In this document: positions 28,494 through 36,679 of the stretch, in pieces
Layout of the letters: the number at the start of each line of letters is the position of its first letter
Position numbering within the stretch: position 1 is the stretch's first letter
Assembly (NCBI RefSeq): GCF_029263155.1
Contig: NZ_JAJCYB010000099.1
Coordinates: 62,001 to 126,000, forward strand
Length of the DNA: 64,000 nucleotides
Origin: Pseudonocardia sp.
GTDB lineage: Bacteria > Actinomycetota > Actinomycetes > Mycobacteriales > Pseudonocardiaceae
Direction: 5' to 3'
Translations under genes and position numbers: made by a program
The notes under the pieces: generated by a model
Told to the model about the DNA's origin: nothing
What the model saw: only the letters and a program-made list of their open reading frames with translations
Database searches by the model: none

Positions 28494-28560
28494 GGTTGCA
28501 GTGAAGCCACCCCACTGCAGCCAGGTGGCAGTGAAGCCACCCCACTGCAGCCAGGTTGCC
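28494..28560. repeat. 30-bp tandem repeat with internal inverted repeat
   Basis: Two copies of a 30-bp unit begin at 28494 and 28524, followed by the first bases of a third. Each has TGCAGTG and CACTGCA arms around AAGCCACCC. The reverse complement, containing cagtggggtggct, resembles the hairpin at 9391-9437, so this may be a dispersed actinobacterial repeat. It lies between the divergent paa promoters. Confidence 0.8.
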
Positions 28561-28574
28561 GCGGCGGGTGGGCG

Positions 28575-28591
28575 ACCGATCGTTCGGTCGG
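28575..28591 (+). promoter_or_regulatory. PaaR-like operator site B (paaG-paaR)
   Basis: The 17-mer ACCGATCGTTCGGTCGG includes a full ACCGnnCGnnCGGT core at 28575-28588. It ends four bases before the -10 box TACGCT (28595-28600), so a bound TetR protein would block RNA polymerase. Confidence 0.65.
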
Positions 28592-28594
28592 CGC

Positions 28595-28600
28595 TACGCT
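28595..28600 (+). promoter_or_regulatory. predicted leaderless -10 box for the paaG-like gene
   Basis: TACGCT is followed by six bases and the GTG at 28607 with no Shine-Dalgarno. This spacing selects the GTG over upstream in-frame ATG codons. Confidence 0.5.
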
Positions 28601-28606
28601 GCCCCC

Positions 28607-29410
28607 GTGACCGATGACCCCGCCGTGCTGCTCACCCGCGACGACGTCGACCCGGCCGTCGCCCTCCTGACGCTCAACCGGCCCGTGCGCTACAACGCGC
28701 TCACCGTCGAGCTGAAGACGGCGCTGCTCGCGGCGGTGCAGGAACTCGCGAAGACCACCGACGTGCGGGCGCTGGTGGTCACCGGGTCGGGCAAGGCGTT
28801 CTGCGTCGGCCAGGACCTCGGCGAGCACGCCGCGGCCCTGGAGGCCGACCCGGACTCGGCGTTCGACACCGTCACCGAGCACTACAACCCGATCGTGCTC
28901 GGGCTCTCCGCGCTGCCGTTCCCGGTGGTGGCCGCCGTCAACGGGCCGTGCGTCGGCGCCGGGCTGGGCTTCGCGCTCGCGTGCGACCTGCGCGTCGCCG
29001 CCGCCGGACTGAAGTTCTCGACCGCCTTCGTCGGCATCGGGCTCACCGCCGACTCCGGCCTCTCGGCCGGCCTCGCGCACGCCGTCGGCGTCTCGCGGGC
29101 CACCGAACTGCTGATGCTCAACGAGACCTTCACCGCCGAGGACGCCGCGAGCTGGGGCCTCGTGCGAGCCGTGGTCCCGGGCGAGGAGGTCGTGCCGGCC
29201 GCGCTGGAGCTCGCACGACGCCTGGCCGCCGGGCCGACGCTGGCGTACGCGGAGGTCAAGCGGGCGGTGCGCCGCGGGGCGGTGTCCGATCTACCCACGG
29301 TGCTGGCGGAGGAGGCCGCCGCGCAGGCCCGGCTGGCCGCCACCGAGGACCACCGCGCCGCCGTCGACGACTTCCTGCACAAGCGCCGGCCGGAGTTCCG
29401 GGGCCGATGA
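28607..29410 (+). CDS. paaG: enoyl-CoA hydratase/isomerase, PaaG-like
   Basis: A 267-residue crotonase-fold enzyme. The oxyanion segment GKAFCVGQDLGEHAA and the second oxyanion helix VVAAVNGPCVGAGLGFALACDLRVA are clear. The GLTADSGLSAGLAHAVGVSRA stretch, with aspartate in the catalytic region, resembles PaaG (1,2-epoxyphenylacetyl-CoA isomerase) more than a standard hydratase. In the pathway PaaG turns the epoxide into oxepin-CoA for PaaZ. It is coupled to the TetR gene by ATGA. PaaF-type activity cannot be excluded. Confidence 0.82.
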   Translation: MTDDPAVLLTRDDVDPAVALLTLNRPVRYNALTVELKTALLAAVQELAKTTDVRALVVTGSGKAFCVGQDLGEHAAALEADPDSAFDTVTEHYNPIVLGLSALPFPVVAAVNGPCVGAGLGFALACDLRVAAAGLKFSTAFVGIGLTADSGLSAGLAHAVGVSRATELLMLNETFTAEDAASWGLVRAVVPGEEVVPAALELARRLAAGPTLAYAEVKRAVRRGAVSDLPTVLAEEAAAQARLAATEDHRAAVDDFLHKRRPEFRGR

Positions 29411-29997
29411 CCAGCGGTGCCCGCGTGCGGCGCCCGAGCCACGGCCCGGGTTCGCTGCTGGAGGTGGCGGTCGGCGAGTTCATCACCCGCGGCTACGACG
29501 CGACGTCGATGGAGGACCTCTCGCGCGCGGCCGGGATCACGAAGTCGTCGTTCTACCACCACTTCGCCGGCAAGGAGGCACTGCTGCGGGCCGCGCTGGA
29601 ACGGGCGCTCGACGGGCTGTTCCCGATCCTCGACTCCGACGCGGCACGCACCGGCCCGCCGCTCGCGCGGCTGCGGCACATCGTCCGCGGGCAGATCGCG
29701 GTGCTCGTCGCCGAGCTGCCCTACGTCACGCTGCTGCTGCGGGTCCGGGGCAACACCGAGACCGAGCGATGGGCGCTCGGGCGGCGCCGGGAGTTCGACG
29801 CGCACGTGGCCGCGCTGGTGCGCGAGGCCGTCGACGCGGGCGAGATCCGCGCGGGCGTCGAGCCCGCGCTCGCCGCGCGGCTGCTGTCCGGCCTGGTCAA
29901 CTCCGTGGTCGACTGGGCCAAGCCGGGCCGGGGCACCACGACCCTCGCCGACGACGTGGCGCGCGCCGCGTTCGAGGGCATCCTCCCCGCCCGGTGA
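29407..29997 (+). CDS. paaR: TetR-family regulator, PaaR-like
   Basis: A 196-residue TetR-family repressor. The N-terminal helix-turn-helix contains ATSMEDLSRAAGITKSSFYHHFAGKEALLRAAL. The C-terminal ligand-binding part is all helical. Its position between paaG and paaA and three related palindromes before paaZ, paaG and paaA suggest that it represses the paa genes and is released by phenylacetyl-CoA, as reported for PaaR in Corynebacterium and Thermus. It overlaps paaG by ATGA, so it would be autoregulated. Confidence 0.85.
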   Translation: MTSGARVRRPSHGPGSLLEVAVGEFITRGYDATSMEDLSRAAGITKSSFYHHFAGKEALLRAALERALDGLFPILDSDAARTGPPLARLRHIVRGQIAVLVAELPYVTLLLRVRGNTETERWALGRRREFDAHVAALVREAVDAGEIRAGVEPALAARLLSGLVNSVVDWAKPGRGTTTLADDVARAAFEGILPAR

Positions 29998-30300
29998 TCA
30001 CCTTCCGCGCCCGCTGCGGGTCGCGGCCCACGGCGGCCGGACCGCTGCGCCTGCACGGCCCCTGATCGTGCGCTGCCATCGCCCGGATCGGGGACGTCGT
30101 CCGGCCCGCCGGTCCTCGCGTGTCCCCGACGCTCGCGCACCCTTCAGTCATGTGCGCACGTCGGGACGTGCGCGGATCACCACAAGGTGCGCGGGTGTCG
30201 GAGTCCCCGGGATGTCACGCGAGCCGGGCCGCCTGCCGCAACGCCCACTCCCGGGACGGGATCCGGCAACGCCCACCGCGGTCGTGCGCCGCCCGGCCCG

Positions 30301-30347
30301 GTGCCGCAACGACCGACCCGCTTGCGCGCGGGACGGTCGTGCGGCAC
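30301..30347. terminator. 20-bp-arm hairpin upstream of paaA
   Basis: Arms 30301-30321 and 30328-30347 pair with one bulged A and one mismatch around the loop ttgcgc. The outer part is GTGCCGCA with TGCGGCAC. It lies only seven bases before operator site C. It could terminate paaR transcription, or form a leader structure for paaA if the paaA start point lies upstream. Confidence 0.6.
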
Positions 30348-30353
30348 CATGAG

Positions 30354-30370
30354 CCGAACGAACATTCGGT
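30354..30370 (+). promoter_or_regulatory. PaaR-like operator site C (paaA)
   Basis: CCGAACGAACATTCGGT is, on the reverse strand, ACCGAATGTTCGTTCGG, fitting ACCGAnnGTTCGnTCGG. It abuts the AGGAGG site of paaA (30371-30376). Repressor bound here would cover the transcription or translation start region. Confidence 0.6.
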
Positions 30371-30380
30371 AGGAGGATCC

Positions 30381-31319
30381 GTGAGCGAGCTCCAGGCCCA
30401 GTTCGAGGCCACGATCGACGCTGACCAGCGCATCGAGCCGCGGGACTGGATGCCCGAGGCGTACCGCAGGACGCTGATCCGGCAGATCGCGCAGCACGCG
30501 CACTCGGAGATCATCGGCATGCAGCCGGAGGGCAACTGGATCCTGCGGGCGCCGTCGCTGCGCCGGAAGGCGATCCTGCTGGCCAAGGTGCAGGACGAGG
30601 CCGGGCACGGCATGTACCTCTACGCGGCGGCCGAGACCCTGGGCGTCGACCGTGAGGAGCTCACCGAGAAGCTCATCGACCAGAAGCAGAAGTACTCCTC
30701 GATCTTCAACTACCCCGCCCTCACCTACGCCGACATCGGCGTGATCGGCTGGCTCGTCGACGGTGCGGCGATCTGCAACCAGGTGCCGTTGTGCCGCTGC
30801 TCCTACGGCCCCTACGCGCGGGCGATGGTGCGGATCTGCAAGGAGGAGTCGTTCCACCAGCGGCAGGGCTACGAGCTGCTGCTGGCCATGGTCAACGGCA
30901 CCGATGCGCAGCGCGAGATGGTGCAGGAGTCGACGAACCGCTGGTGGTGGCCGTCGCTGATGATGTTCGGCCCGCCCGACGACGACTCGCCCAACTCCGC
31001 GCAGTCCATGGCGTGGGGGATCAAACGGCACACGAACGACGAGCTGCGGCAGCGGTTCGTCGACATGGCCGTGCCGCAGGCCGCCACGCTGGGCGTCACG
31101 CTGCCCGATCCCGACCTGCGGTGGAACGAGGAACGGCAGGCGCACGACTACGGCGAGCCGGACTGGGCCGAGTTCAAGGCCGTCATCGCCGGCTCCGGGC
31201 CGACCAACGCCCAGCGGGTCGCGCACCGGCGCCGCGCCCACGAGAACGGCGCGTGGGTGCGCGAGGCCGCGCAGGCCTACGCGGAGAAGCAGGCCGCGAG
31301 GGTGGAGGTCGCGGCATGA
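30381..31319 (+). CDS. paaA: phenylacetyl-CoA epoxidase subunit A
   Basis: The 312-residue catalytic subunit of the diiron oxygenase that epoxidises phenylacetyl-CoA. Carboxylate and histidine ligands sit in [14 protein letters not shown] (ExxH) and [16 protein letters not shown] (ExxH). [20 protein letters not shown] is characteristic. The GTG start has AGGAGG five bases upstream. It leads paaABCDE, all joined by stop-start overlaps up to paaD. Confidence 0.97.
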   Translation: MSELQAQFEATIDADQRIEPRDWMPEAYRRTLIRQIAQHAHSEIIGMQPEGNWILRAPSLRRKAILLAKVQDEAGHGMYLYAAAETLGVDREELTEKLIDQKQKYSSIFNYPALTYADIGVIGWLVDGAAICNQVPLCRCSYGPYARAMVRICKEESFHQRQGYELLLAMVNGTDAQREMVQESTNRWWWPSLMMFGPPDDDSPNSAQSMAWGIKRHTNDELRQRFVDMAVPQAATLGVTLPDPDLRWNEERQAHDYGEPDWAEFKAVIAGSGPTNAQRVAHRRRAHENGAWVREAAQAYAEKQAARVEVAA

Positions 31320-31744
31320 ATCCCCCCACGGACAGTGGTAGTGCGCAGACAGCGGCCGCCGCCGCTGACAGCGGCCGGTCCACCGGCGCCGGGTTCACCG
31401 CCGAGGGCGGGCACGGCGCCGTGCCCACGAGCGGCGTCGAGACCGGCACCGGTCAGCGCAAGCGGCGCGGCTGGCCGCTGTACGAGGTGTTCGTGCGCGG
31501 CAAGCGCGGCCTCAACCACGTGCACGTCGGCTCGCTCCACGCCGCCGACGACGAGATGGCACTGCACAACGCGCGCGACCTCTACACGCGGCGCAACGAG
31601 GGCGTGAGCATCTGGGTGGTCAAGGCCGACCACATCGCCGCGTCGAGCCCCGACGAGAAGGACTCCTTCTTCGATCCCGCGGGCGACAAGGTCTACCGGC
31701 ACCCGACGTTCTACGCGATCCCCGAGGACGTGCCGCACCTGTGA
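31316..31744 (+). CDS. paaB: phenylacetyl-CoA epoxidase subunit B with N-terminal extension
   Basis: The C-terminal 95 residues are a normal PaaB ([46 protein letters not shown]). PaaB bridges PaaA-PaaC dimers. Before it lie about 47 extra residues rich in Gly, Ala, Ser and Thr, probably disordered; the family is usually about 95 residues. The ATG overlaps the paaA stop, so the extension is likely translated, unless an internal start is used. Internal GTG codons in frame exist but lack a clear ribosome binding site. Confidence 0.92.
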   Translation: MNPPTDSGSAQTAAAAADSGRSTGAGFTAEGGHGAVPTSGVETGTGQRKRRGWPLYEVFVRGKRGLNHVHVGSLHAADDEMALHNARDLYTRRNEGVSIWVVKADHIAASSPDEKDSFFDPAGDKVYRHPTFYAIPEDVPHL

Positions 31745-32697
31745 ACACCCACCACACCGACGTCGGCGAACAGGCCGTGACGGACACCGACGGCACCAAC
31801 GCCTACCAGTCCCTGTCCGAGACGACCGGCCACGACGACCCGCGCTGGGCGTTCGGCACCGGCATCGTCGAGGAGTCCGGGGCCGAGATCACCTCGCCGG
31901 TGCCCGAGGGCGTCGACCCGGCGGATCTGGCCGCCTACTGCCTGATGCTCGGCGACGACGCGCTGATCTGCAGCCACCGGATCTCGGAGTGGGTCTCGAA
32001 CGCCCCGGAACTGGAGGAGGAGGTGGCGCTGGCCAACACCGCGCTGGACCTGCTCGGGCAGGCCCGCCTGCTGCTGGCCCGCGCCGGCCACGTCGAGCGT
32101 CGGGGCAGTGACGGGGCCGGTCGCGACGAGGACGAGCTGGCCTACCTGCGCACCGAGGCGCAGTTCCGGCATGTCGCGATGGCCGAGCTGGGCGACGGCC
32201 TCGACTTCGCGCGCGCGATCGCCCGGCTGCTGATCTTCTCCAGCTGGCGGCTGGCGTTGCTGCACCGCCTGCTCGGCTCGGCCGACCCGGTGCTCGCGGC
32301 GGTCGCCGGCAAGGGGGTCAAGGAGCTGACCTACCACCGCGACTACGCCGCGCGCTGGACCCTGCGCCTGGGCGACGGCACCGCCGGGTCGCACGCCCGC
32401 ATGCAGGCCGCGCTCGATGCGGTGTGGCCCTACGTCGAGGAGCTCTTCCGCACCTCCGACGAGGAGCGGCGGCTGGTCGCGGCCGGCGTGGCGGTCGACC
32501 CGGCCGAGACTCGCGCCGAGGTCGACGCCGTGCTCGACGAGGTGTTCGCCGCGGCCACCCTGGCCCGCCCGGACCGGCCGCAGATCGGCACCATCGGCGG
32601 CCGCAGCGGGCGTCAGGGCGTGCACACCGAACACCTCGGGCACGTGCTCGCCGAGATGCAGAGCCTGGCCCGCCAGCACCCGGGGGCGACGTGGTGA
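31741..32697 (+). CDS. paaC: phenylacetyl-CoA epoxidase subunit C
   Basis: A 318-residue ferritin-like subunit, structurally paired with PaaA but without a functional iron site in characterised systems. ALANTALDLLGQARLLLARAG, RHVAMAELGDGLDFARAIARLL and VKELTYHRDYAARWTLRLGDGT are typical. It has a longer N-terminus (about 50 residues) than E. coli PaaC. The GTG overlaps the paaB stop and the stop overlaps paaD. Confidence 0.95.
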   Translation: MNTHHTDVGEQAVTDTDGTNAYQSLSETTGHDDPRWAFGTGIVEESGAEITSPVPEGVDPADLAAYCLMLGDDALICSHRISEWVSNAPELEEEVALANTALDLLGQARLLLARAGHVERRGSDGAGRDEDELAYLRTEAQFRHVAMAELGDGLDFARAIARLLIFSSWRLALLHRLLGSADPVLAAVAGKGVKELTYHRDYAARWTLRLGDGTAGSHARMQAALDAVWPYVEELFRTSDEERRLVAAGVAVDPAETRAEVDAVLDEVFAAATLARPDRPQIGTIGGRSGRQGVHTEHLGHVLAEMQSLARQHPGATW

Positions 32698-33197
32698 CCA
32701 CGACCAGGATCGACGCGCGCACCGTGGTCGCGCAGGTCGTCGACCCGGAGATGCCGATGCTCACCCTCGACGACCTCGGCGTGGTGCGCGGCGTGGACGT
32801 CGACGGCGACACCGTCACGGTGACGATCACCCCCACCTACTCCGGCTGCCCGGCGATCGAGGTCATGCGCGACGACCTGCGGGCGGGGCTCACCGCCGCC
32901 GGCTGGCCGCGGGTGCAGGTGCGCACCGTGTTCTCGCCGCCGTGGAGCACCGACTGGATCTCCGTGGAGGGTCGGCGCAAGCTGGGCGAGGCCGGGATCG
33001 CACCTCCTGGGCGGTCCGGACCGAGGACGACCGGGCCGATCCCGCTGACGCTCACCGCTCCGTCGACGGCGGTGCGCTGCCCGCGCTGCGGCTCGCCCGC
33101 CACCGAGGAGTTCTCGCACTTCGGCCCCACCCCCTGCACAGCGCTACGCCGCTGCCCAACATGCCGAGAACCCTTCGAGCACATGAAGCCGATCTGA
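32694..33197 (+). CDS. paaD: PaaD-like iron-sulfur/metal assembly protein
   Basis: A 167-residue protein with an N-terminal MIP18/DUF59 domain (VVDPEMPMLTLDDLGVVRGV, PTYSGCPAIEVMRDDL) and a C-terminal zinc-ribbon-like part (CPRCGSPATEE ... CPTCREPFEHMKPI). PaaD is needed for a working epoxidase and is thought to help Fe-S or metal loading. The GTG at 32694 overlaps the paaC stop; a GTG just before it is also possible. Confidence 0.93.
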   Translation: MTTTRIDARTVVAQVVDPEMPMLTLDDLGVVRGVDVDGDTVTVTITPTYSGCPAIEVMRDDLRAGLTAAGWPRVQVRTVFSPPWSTDWISVEGRRKLGEAGIAPPGRSGPRTTGPIPLTLTAPSTAVRCPRCGSPATEEFSHFGPTPCTALRRCPTCREPFEHMKPI

Positions 33198-33226
33198 CGC
33201 ACCGTGCGAGCTGACCTCGGAGCCGG

Positions 33227-33294
33227 CACACAGGTCCCGGGCCTCGCACACAGGGCCGGACCTGTGTGCGGACCCGTCAACCTGTGTGCGAGCG
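33227..33294. repeat. dispersed inverted repeat containing CACACAGG
   Basis: GCACACAGGTCC (33227-33238) pairs perfectly with GGACCTGTGTGC (33258-33269). A second pair is formed by TCGCACACAGG (33244-33254) and CCTGTGTGCGA (33281-33291). The same motifs recur at 58314-58372. It lies between paaD and paaE, and the overlapping frame before paaE is therefore non-coding. Confidence 0.8.
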
Positions 33295-33308
33295 TCACCC
33301 AACCAACG

Positions 33309-34376
33309 ATGGGAAAGCCAGTGGCGGACTTCCATTCCCTCCCGGTCGCGTCCGTGGAACGGCTCTGCGACGACGCCGTGGCCGTCACGTTCGCCGTCCC
33401 CGACGACCTGCGCGGGCTCTACGCGTTCCGCCCCGGCCAGTACCTGACGCTGCGCAAGCACACCGTTGGGGGCGAGGAGCGGCGGTCGTACTCCATCTGC
33501 GCACCGGCCGGGGCCGCGCCGCGGGTGGGCGTGCGGCGCGTCGACACGGGCCTGTTCTCCGAGTGGCTGGTGGACGGCCTGGCTGCGGGCGACGAGGTGG
33601 AGGTCGGCCCCCCGTCCGGCTCGTTCACCCCGGAACTGGAGGCCGGCACCCACCACGGGTTCATCGCCGCCGGGTCGGGGATCACGCCGGTGCTCTCGAT
33701 CGCGGCGTCCCTGCTGGCCGCGCACGACGACACCCACGTCACTCTGCTCTACGGCAACCGCCGCACCGACACCGTGATGTTCACCGAGGAGCTGGCCGAC
33801 CTCAAGAACGCCCACGGTCCCCGCCTGCACCTGCTGCACGTGCTCTCGCGCGAGCCGATGGAGGCCGAGATCGTCGGAGGCCGCCTGGACGCCGCGAAGC
33901 TCGGCGAGCTGCTCACCCGCCTCGTCGACACCGCGGATGTGGACCACTGGTGGTTGTGCGGCCCGCTCGGGATGACCGAGGACGCCGTGGACGTGCTGAC
34001 CGGGCTGGGTGTGCCGAGGCCGCGCGTGCACCGCGAGCTGTTCTACGTCGACGAGCCGCCGCCGGAGCTGCACCGCGCCGAGGAGGTGGTGTCCGGCGAG
34101 GTCAGCGAGGTGAACGTGATCCTCGACGGCCGCAGCACCCGCCTCACCCTGCCGCGCGACGTCCCGGTGCTCGACGCCGCCCAGAAGGTGCGCGGGGACC
34201 TCCCCTTCGCGTGCAAGGGCGGGGTGTGCGGCACGTGCCGAGCCCGGGTCACCGACGGTGAGGTGACCATGCGGCGCAACTTCGCGCTGGAGGACGACGA
34301 GGTGGCGGCCGGGTTCGTGCTCACCTGCCAGACGCTGCCGGTGTCCGGCGCGGTGACCGTCGACTTCGACTCCTGA
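33309..34376 (+). CDS. paaE: phenylacetyl-CoA epoxidase reductase subunit
   Basis: A 355-residue electron-transfer subunit. It has an FAD-binding ferredoxin-reductase domain (FRPGQYLTL, RRSYSICAPA), an NAD domain (AAGSGITPVLSIAASLL, WLCGPLGM) and a C-terminal plant-type [2Fe-2S] domain (CKGGVCGTCRA, x-C at VLTCQT). It passes NAD(P)H electrons to PaaA. The ATG at 33309 is used; the GTG at 33321 with GGGAAAG close before it is an alternative. It is separated from paaD by the dispersed repeat. Confidence 0.95.
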   Translation: MGKPVADFHSLPVASVERLCDDAVAVTFAVPDDLRGLYAFRPGQYLTLRKHTVGGEERRSYSICAPAGAAPRVGVRRVDTGLFSEWLVDGLAAGDEVEVGPPSGSFTPELEAGTHHGFIAAGSGITPVLSIAASLLAAHDDTHVTLLYGNRRTDTVMFTEELADLKNAHGPRLHLLHVLSREPMEAEIVGGRLDAAKLGELLTRLVDTADVDHWWLCGPLGMTEDAVDVLTGLGVPRPRVHRELFYVDEPPPELHRAEEVVSGEVSEVNVILDGRSTRLTLPRDVPVLDAAQKVRGDLPFACKGGVCGTCRARVTDGEVTMRRNFALEDDEVAAGFVLTCQTLPVSGAVTVDFDS

Positions 34377-34433
34377 CCACCGGACCCCGACGTCCCGCTC
34401 ACGCCGCGTGCTGTGGCACGGGTGAGAGCCGGG

Positions 34434-35435
34434 CTACCGGGCCGAGGCGGGCAGCAGGAGCTTCTCCTGCCCGGGGTTCGCCGGGGTTCCGTAGACGAAG
34501 TACGTCTCGGCCGGCAGCGTGGCGCCCCCGATGGCCAGTCCCGTGTCGAAGTCGGCGAGATCCCAGGTGACGGTCTCGTGGTCGGGCTCGAACTGCAGGA
34601 TGCCGGAGTTGCCGAACAGCTCGATGCGGTTGCCACCGGGTTCGAACACGTAGAGGAACGCGCCCTGGGTGATGCCGTGCACGTCGGGACCGGCCTCGAT
34701 CCGGATCCCGTACTCACGGCACAGCTCGGCGGCGTCGGTGTTGTGCTGCGGCACGCCGTACCAGAACGCCAGGTGGTGCAGGCGCCCGCGGGTCCCGGTC
34801 TGGTCGAGCATGACCGCCATCTCGTGGCCCAGGATGTTCACGCTGAGCCACACGCCGATCTCGGTGTCGGTGGTGAAGTCCACGACCCGCTCGCGGGTGC
34901 CGAAGCCGAGGGCCTGCTCGAACATCTCCTTGTGGGCGGTCACGTCGCTCGCCATGAGGTTGACGTGGTCCAGCCGGCGCGGGGGCAGACCCTGCAGCGG
35001 CCGCTTGGACCGCCGCGTCAGGATCGGGCTGCGCAGCTCGGGGGGCGCGGTGTACTTCTCGACCTCCCAGACCAGCTCCATCGCGTGCCCGTCGGGGGTC
35101 TCGAAGGCGAAGGTCCGCCCGACGCCGAGATCACCCTTCGTCCAGCCCCGGCCCAGGCCGGCGGTGTCGAGCGCGGCGGCGCGGCGCTCCAGCGCCTCGG
35201 CCGAGGTGGTGCGCCAGCCCAGCATGCCCAGGCCGGCCTGGTCGGCGGCGGTCAGTTTGAGGCTGTGGTGGTAGGGGTCCTCGTAGCAGCGCAGGTAGAC
35301 GGAGTCCCTGTCCCGCGCGGTCTCGCGCATGCCGAGCAGCTCGGTGAAGAACCAGAGGCTGCCCTCCAGGTCCGGGGTGAGCAGCTCGGCGTGGGCCAGG
35401 TGCGCCAGCTCGAAGCGGGGCAATGGGGTGGTCAC
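34434..35435 (-). CDS. extradiol ring-cleavage dioxygenase (catechol 2,3-dioxygenase-like)
   Basis: A 333-residue type I extradiol dioxygenase with two VOC domains. The iron ligands expected in the C-terminal domain are the His of RRLDHVNLM, the His of RLHHLAFWYG and the Glu of GGNRIELFG. The YVFEPGGNRIELFG ending matches metapyrocatechases. It should cleave a catechol next to one hydroxyl. The GTG at 35435 has AAGGAG seven bases upstream. It follows a FAD monooxygenase and an aromatic acid transporter on the same strand, so its substrate is probably that enzyme's product. Confidence 0.9.
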   Translation of the reverse strand: MTTPLPRFELAHLAHAELLTPDLEGSLWFFTELLGMRETARDRDSVYLRCYEDPYHHSLKLTAADQAGLGMLGWRTTSAEALERRAAALDTAGLGRGWTKGDLGVGRTFAFETPDGHAMELVWEVEKYTAPPELRSPILTRRSKRPLQGLPPRRLDHVNLMASDVTAHKEMFEQALGFGTRERVVDFTTDTEIGVWLSVNILGHEMAVMLDQTGTRGRLHHLAFWYGVPQHNTDAAELCREYGIRIEAGPDVHGITQGAFLYVFEPGGNRIELFGNSGILQFEPDHETVTWDLADFDTGLAIGGATLPAETYFVYGTPANPGQEKLLLPASAR

Positions 35436-35482
35436 GATCGTTCTCCTTCGGGATGGACGATTTCGGTGTTCGACGGCGTCAG

Positions 35483-36679
35483 TCATGGACGGGCGTCGGC
35501 GAGTGCGGGGCCGCATGCCGCTTCGGCGTCGTGGCCGTGGATCCAGCCCAGCCACGTGTCGAGTCCCGTCAGGCGCTCGTCGCGGGCGTCGGCGGCGGGT
35601 CCGTCCGGGAGGTGCAGGGCGGCCGAGGTGTCCCACGACGCGCGCTGCACCGCACGGGCCCGTGCCCGGCGCAGCCGCTCGTAGCGGCCGAACGCCGACT
35701 CGTGGCCGTCCGGGCCCGCGTCGGCGAGGCAGCGGGCGAGCACGGCTGCGTCCTCGATCGTCTGGTTCGCGCCCTGCCCGTGGTGGGGCAGCATCGCGTG
35801 GGCGGCGTCGCCCAGCAGCACCGCACGGCCACGGCTCCAGCGCGGCAGCGCGGGCAGCGTGAACAGGCCCCACCGGTCGCTCTGCGGTCCGGCCTCGACC
35901 ATCTGCCGCACGGCGGGGTGCCAGCCCGCGAACGCGGCCGCCAGCTCACCCGGTTCGGCCTCGGTGAGCCCGGCCGGGTGCGTCCACCGCTGCGGTCCGT
36001 CCAGCACCGCGAGGAAGTTGACCGTCCCGCCGACCTGGTAGTGCAGCAGGTGCGCGCCCGGTCCCACCCAGAACTGGACGGCGGCGGGGTCGGGCAGCAG
36101 CGACAGCGCCGCGGTCGGCACCATCGCGCGGAACCCGCTCGTCCCCGAGTAGACCGGCTCGCCGCCGGACACGTGCCGGCGAACGCTCGACCGCACCCCG
36201 TCGGCCCCGACGACCACGCGGGCGCGCACCGTCCGCCCGTCACGGAACGCGAGGTGCACCCCGGCCGGGCCGTCGGAGATCTCCGCGAGGCAGCGTCCGA
36301 GATGCAGCCGCTCCGCCCCCCACGCCACGCTGAGCGCGCGTTGCAGCGAGGCCCGGTGGATGCCCCAGAACGGGGCCCCGAAGCGGCGCGCGTACCGCTC
36401 GCCGATCGGGTGGCGGGCGAGCACGTCCCCGCGGCGCCAGTGCCGGAACTGCAGTTCCGTGGGCACCACGGACGCGGCGGCCAGCTCGTCGCCGAGCCCC
36501 AGCCGCTGCAGGATCCGCGAGCCGTTCGCGGCGAGCGCGACCGCCGCGCCGACCTCGCGCAGTTCCTCGGCCTGCTCGAACACCTCGACCGACCGTCCGC
36601 GCTCGCGCAGCGCCAGCGCGAGGGTCAACCCGCCGATCCCGCCGCCGACGACGGCGATGTCGACATCCGCCGCGCTCAC
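35483..36679 (-). CDS. FAD-dependent aromatic-ring monooxygenase
   Basis: A 398-residue class A flavoprotein hydroxylase. It has the dinucleotide fold VVGGGIGGLTLALALRERG, the DG motif VVVGADGVRSSVRRHV and the GD motif LLGDAAHAMLPHHGQGANQ. Related enzymes are salicylate 1-hydroxylase and 3-hydroxybenzoate 6-hydroxylase. If the product is catechol, the next gene would cleave it. The GTG overlaps the transporter's stop (GTGA). The substrate is inferred only from neighbours. Confidence 0.88.
   Translation of the reverse strand: MSAADVDIAVVGGGIGGLTLALALRERGRSVEVFEQAEELREVGAAVALAANGSRILQRLGLGDELAAASVVPTELQFRHWRRGDVLARHPIGERYARRFGAPFWGIHRASLQRALSVAWGAERLHLGRCLAEISDGPAGVHLAFRDGRTVRARVVVGADGVRSSVRRHVSGGEPVYSGTSGFRAMVPTAALSLLPDPAAVQFWVGPGAHLLHYQVGGTVNFLAVLDGPQRWTHPAGLTEAEPGELAAAFAGWHPAVRQMVEAGPQSDRWGLFTLPALPRWSRGRAVLLGDAAHAMLPHHGQGANQTIEDAAVLARCLADAGPDGHESAFGRYERLRRARARAVQRASWDTSAALHLPDGPAADARDERLTGLDTWLGWIHGHDAEAACGPALADARP

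Larger units (their letters stand above)
29998..30380. other. 383-bp paaR-paaA intergenic region
   Basis: The gap holds no gene that I can support. Repetitive CGGGAC/CGGGAT and CGCAACGCCCAC-like blocks (about 30235-30275) precede a strong hairpin at 30301-30347 and operator site C. The size, hairpin and operator suggest that it is the control region of paaABCDE. Confidence 0.6.

Noticed and set aside
29998..30300. Small RNA or extra gene in the paaR-paaA gap
   Set aside because: Repetitive GC-rich blocks only; no promoter-terminator pair or conserved frame can be supported.
33204..33308. 35-codon N-terminal extension of PaaE
   Set aside because: The extension is encoded by the CACACAGG inverted repeat, which also occurs in another intergenic gap, so it is almost certainly not translated as part of PaaE.
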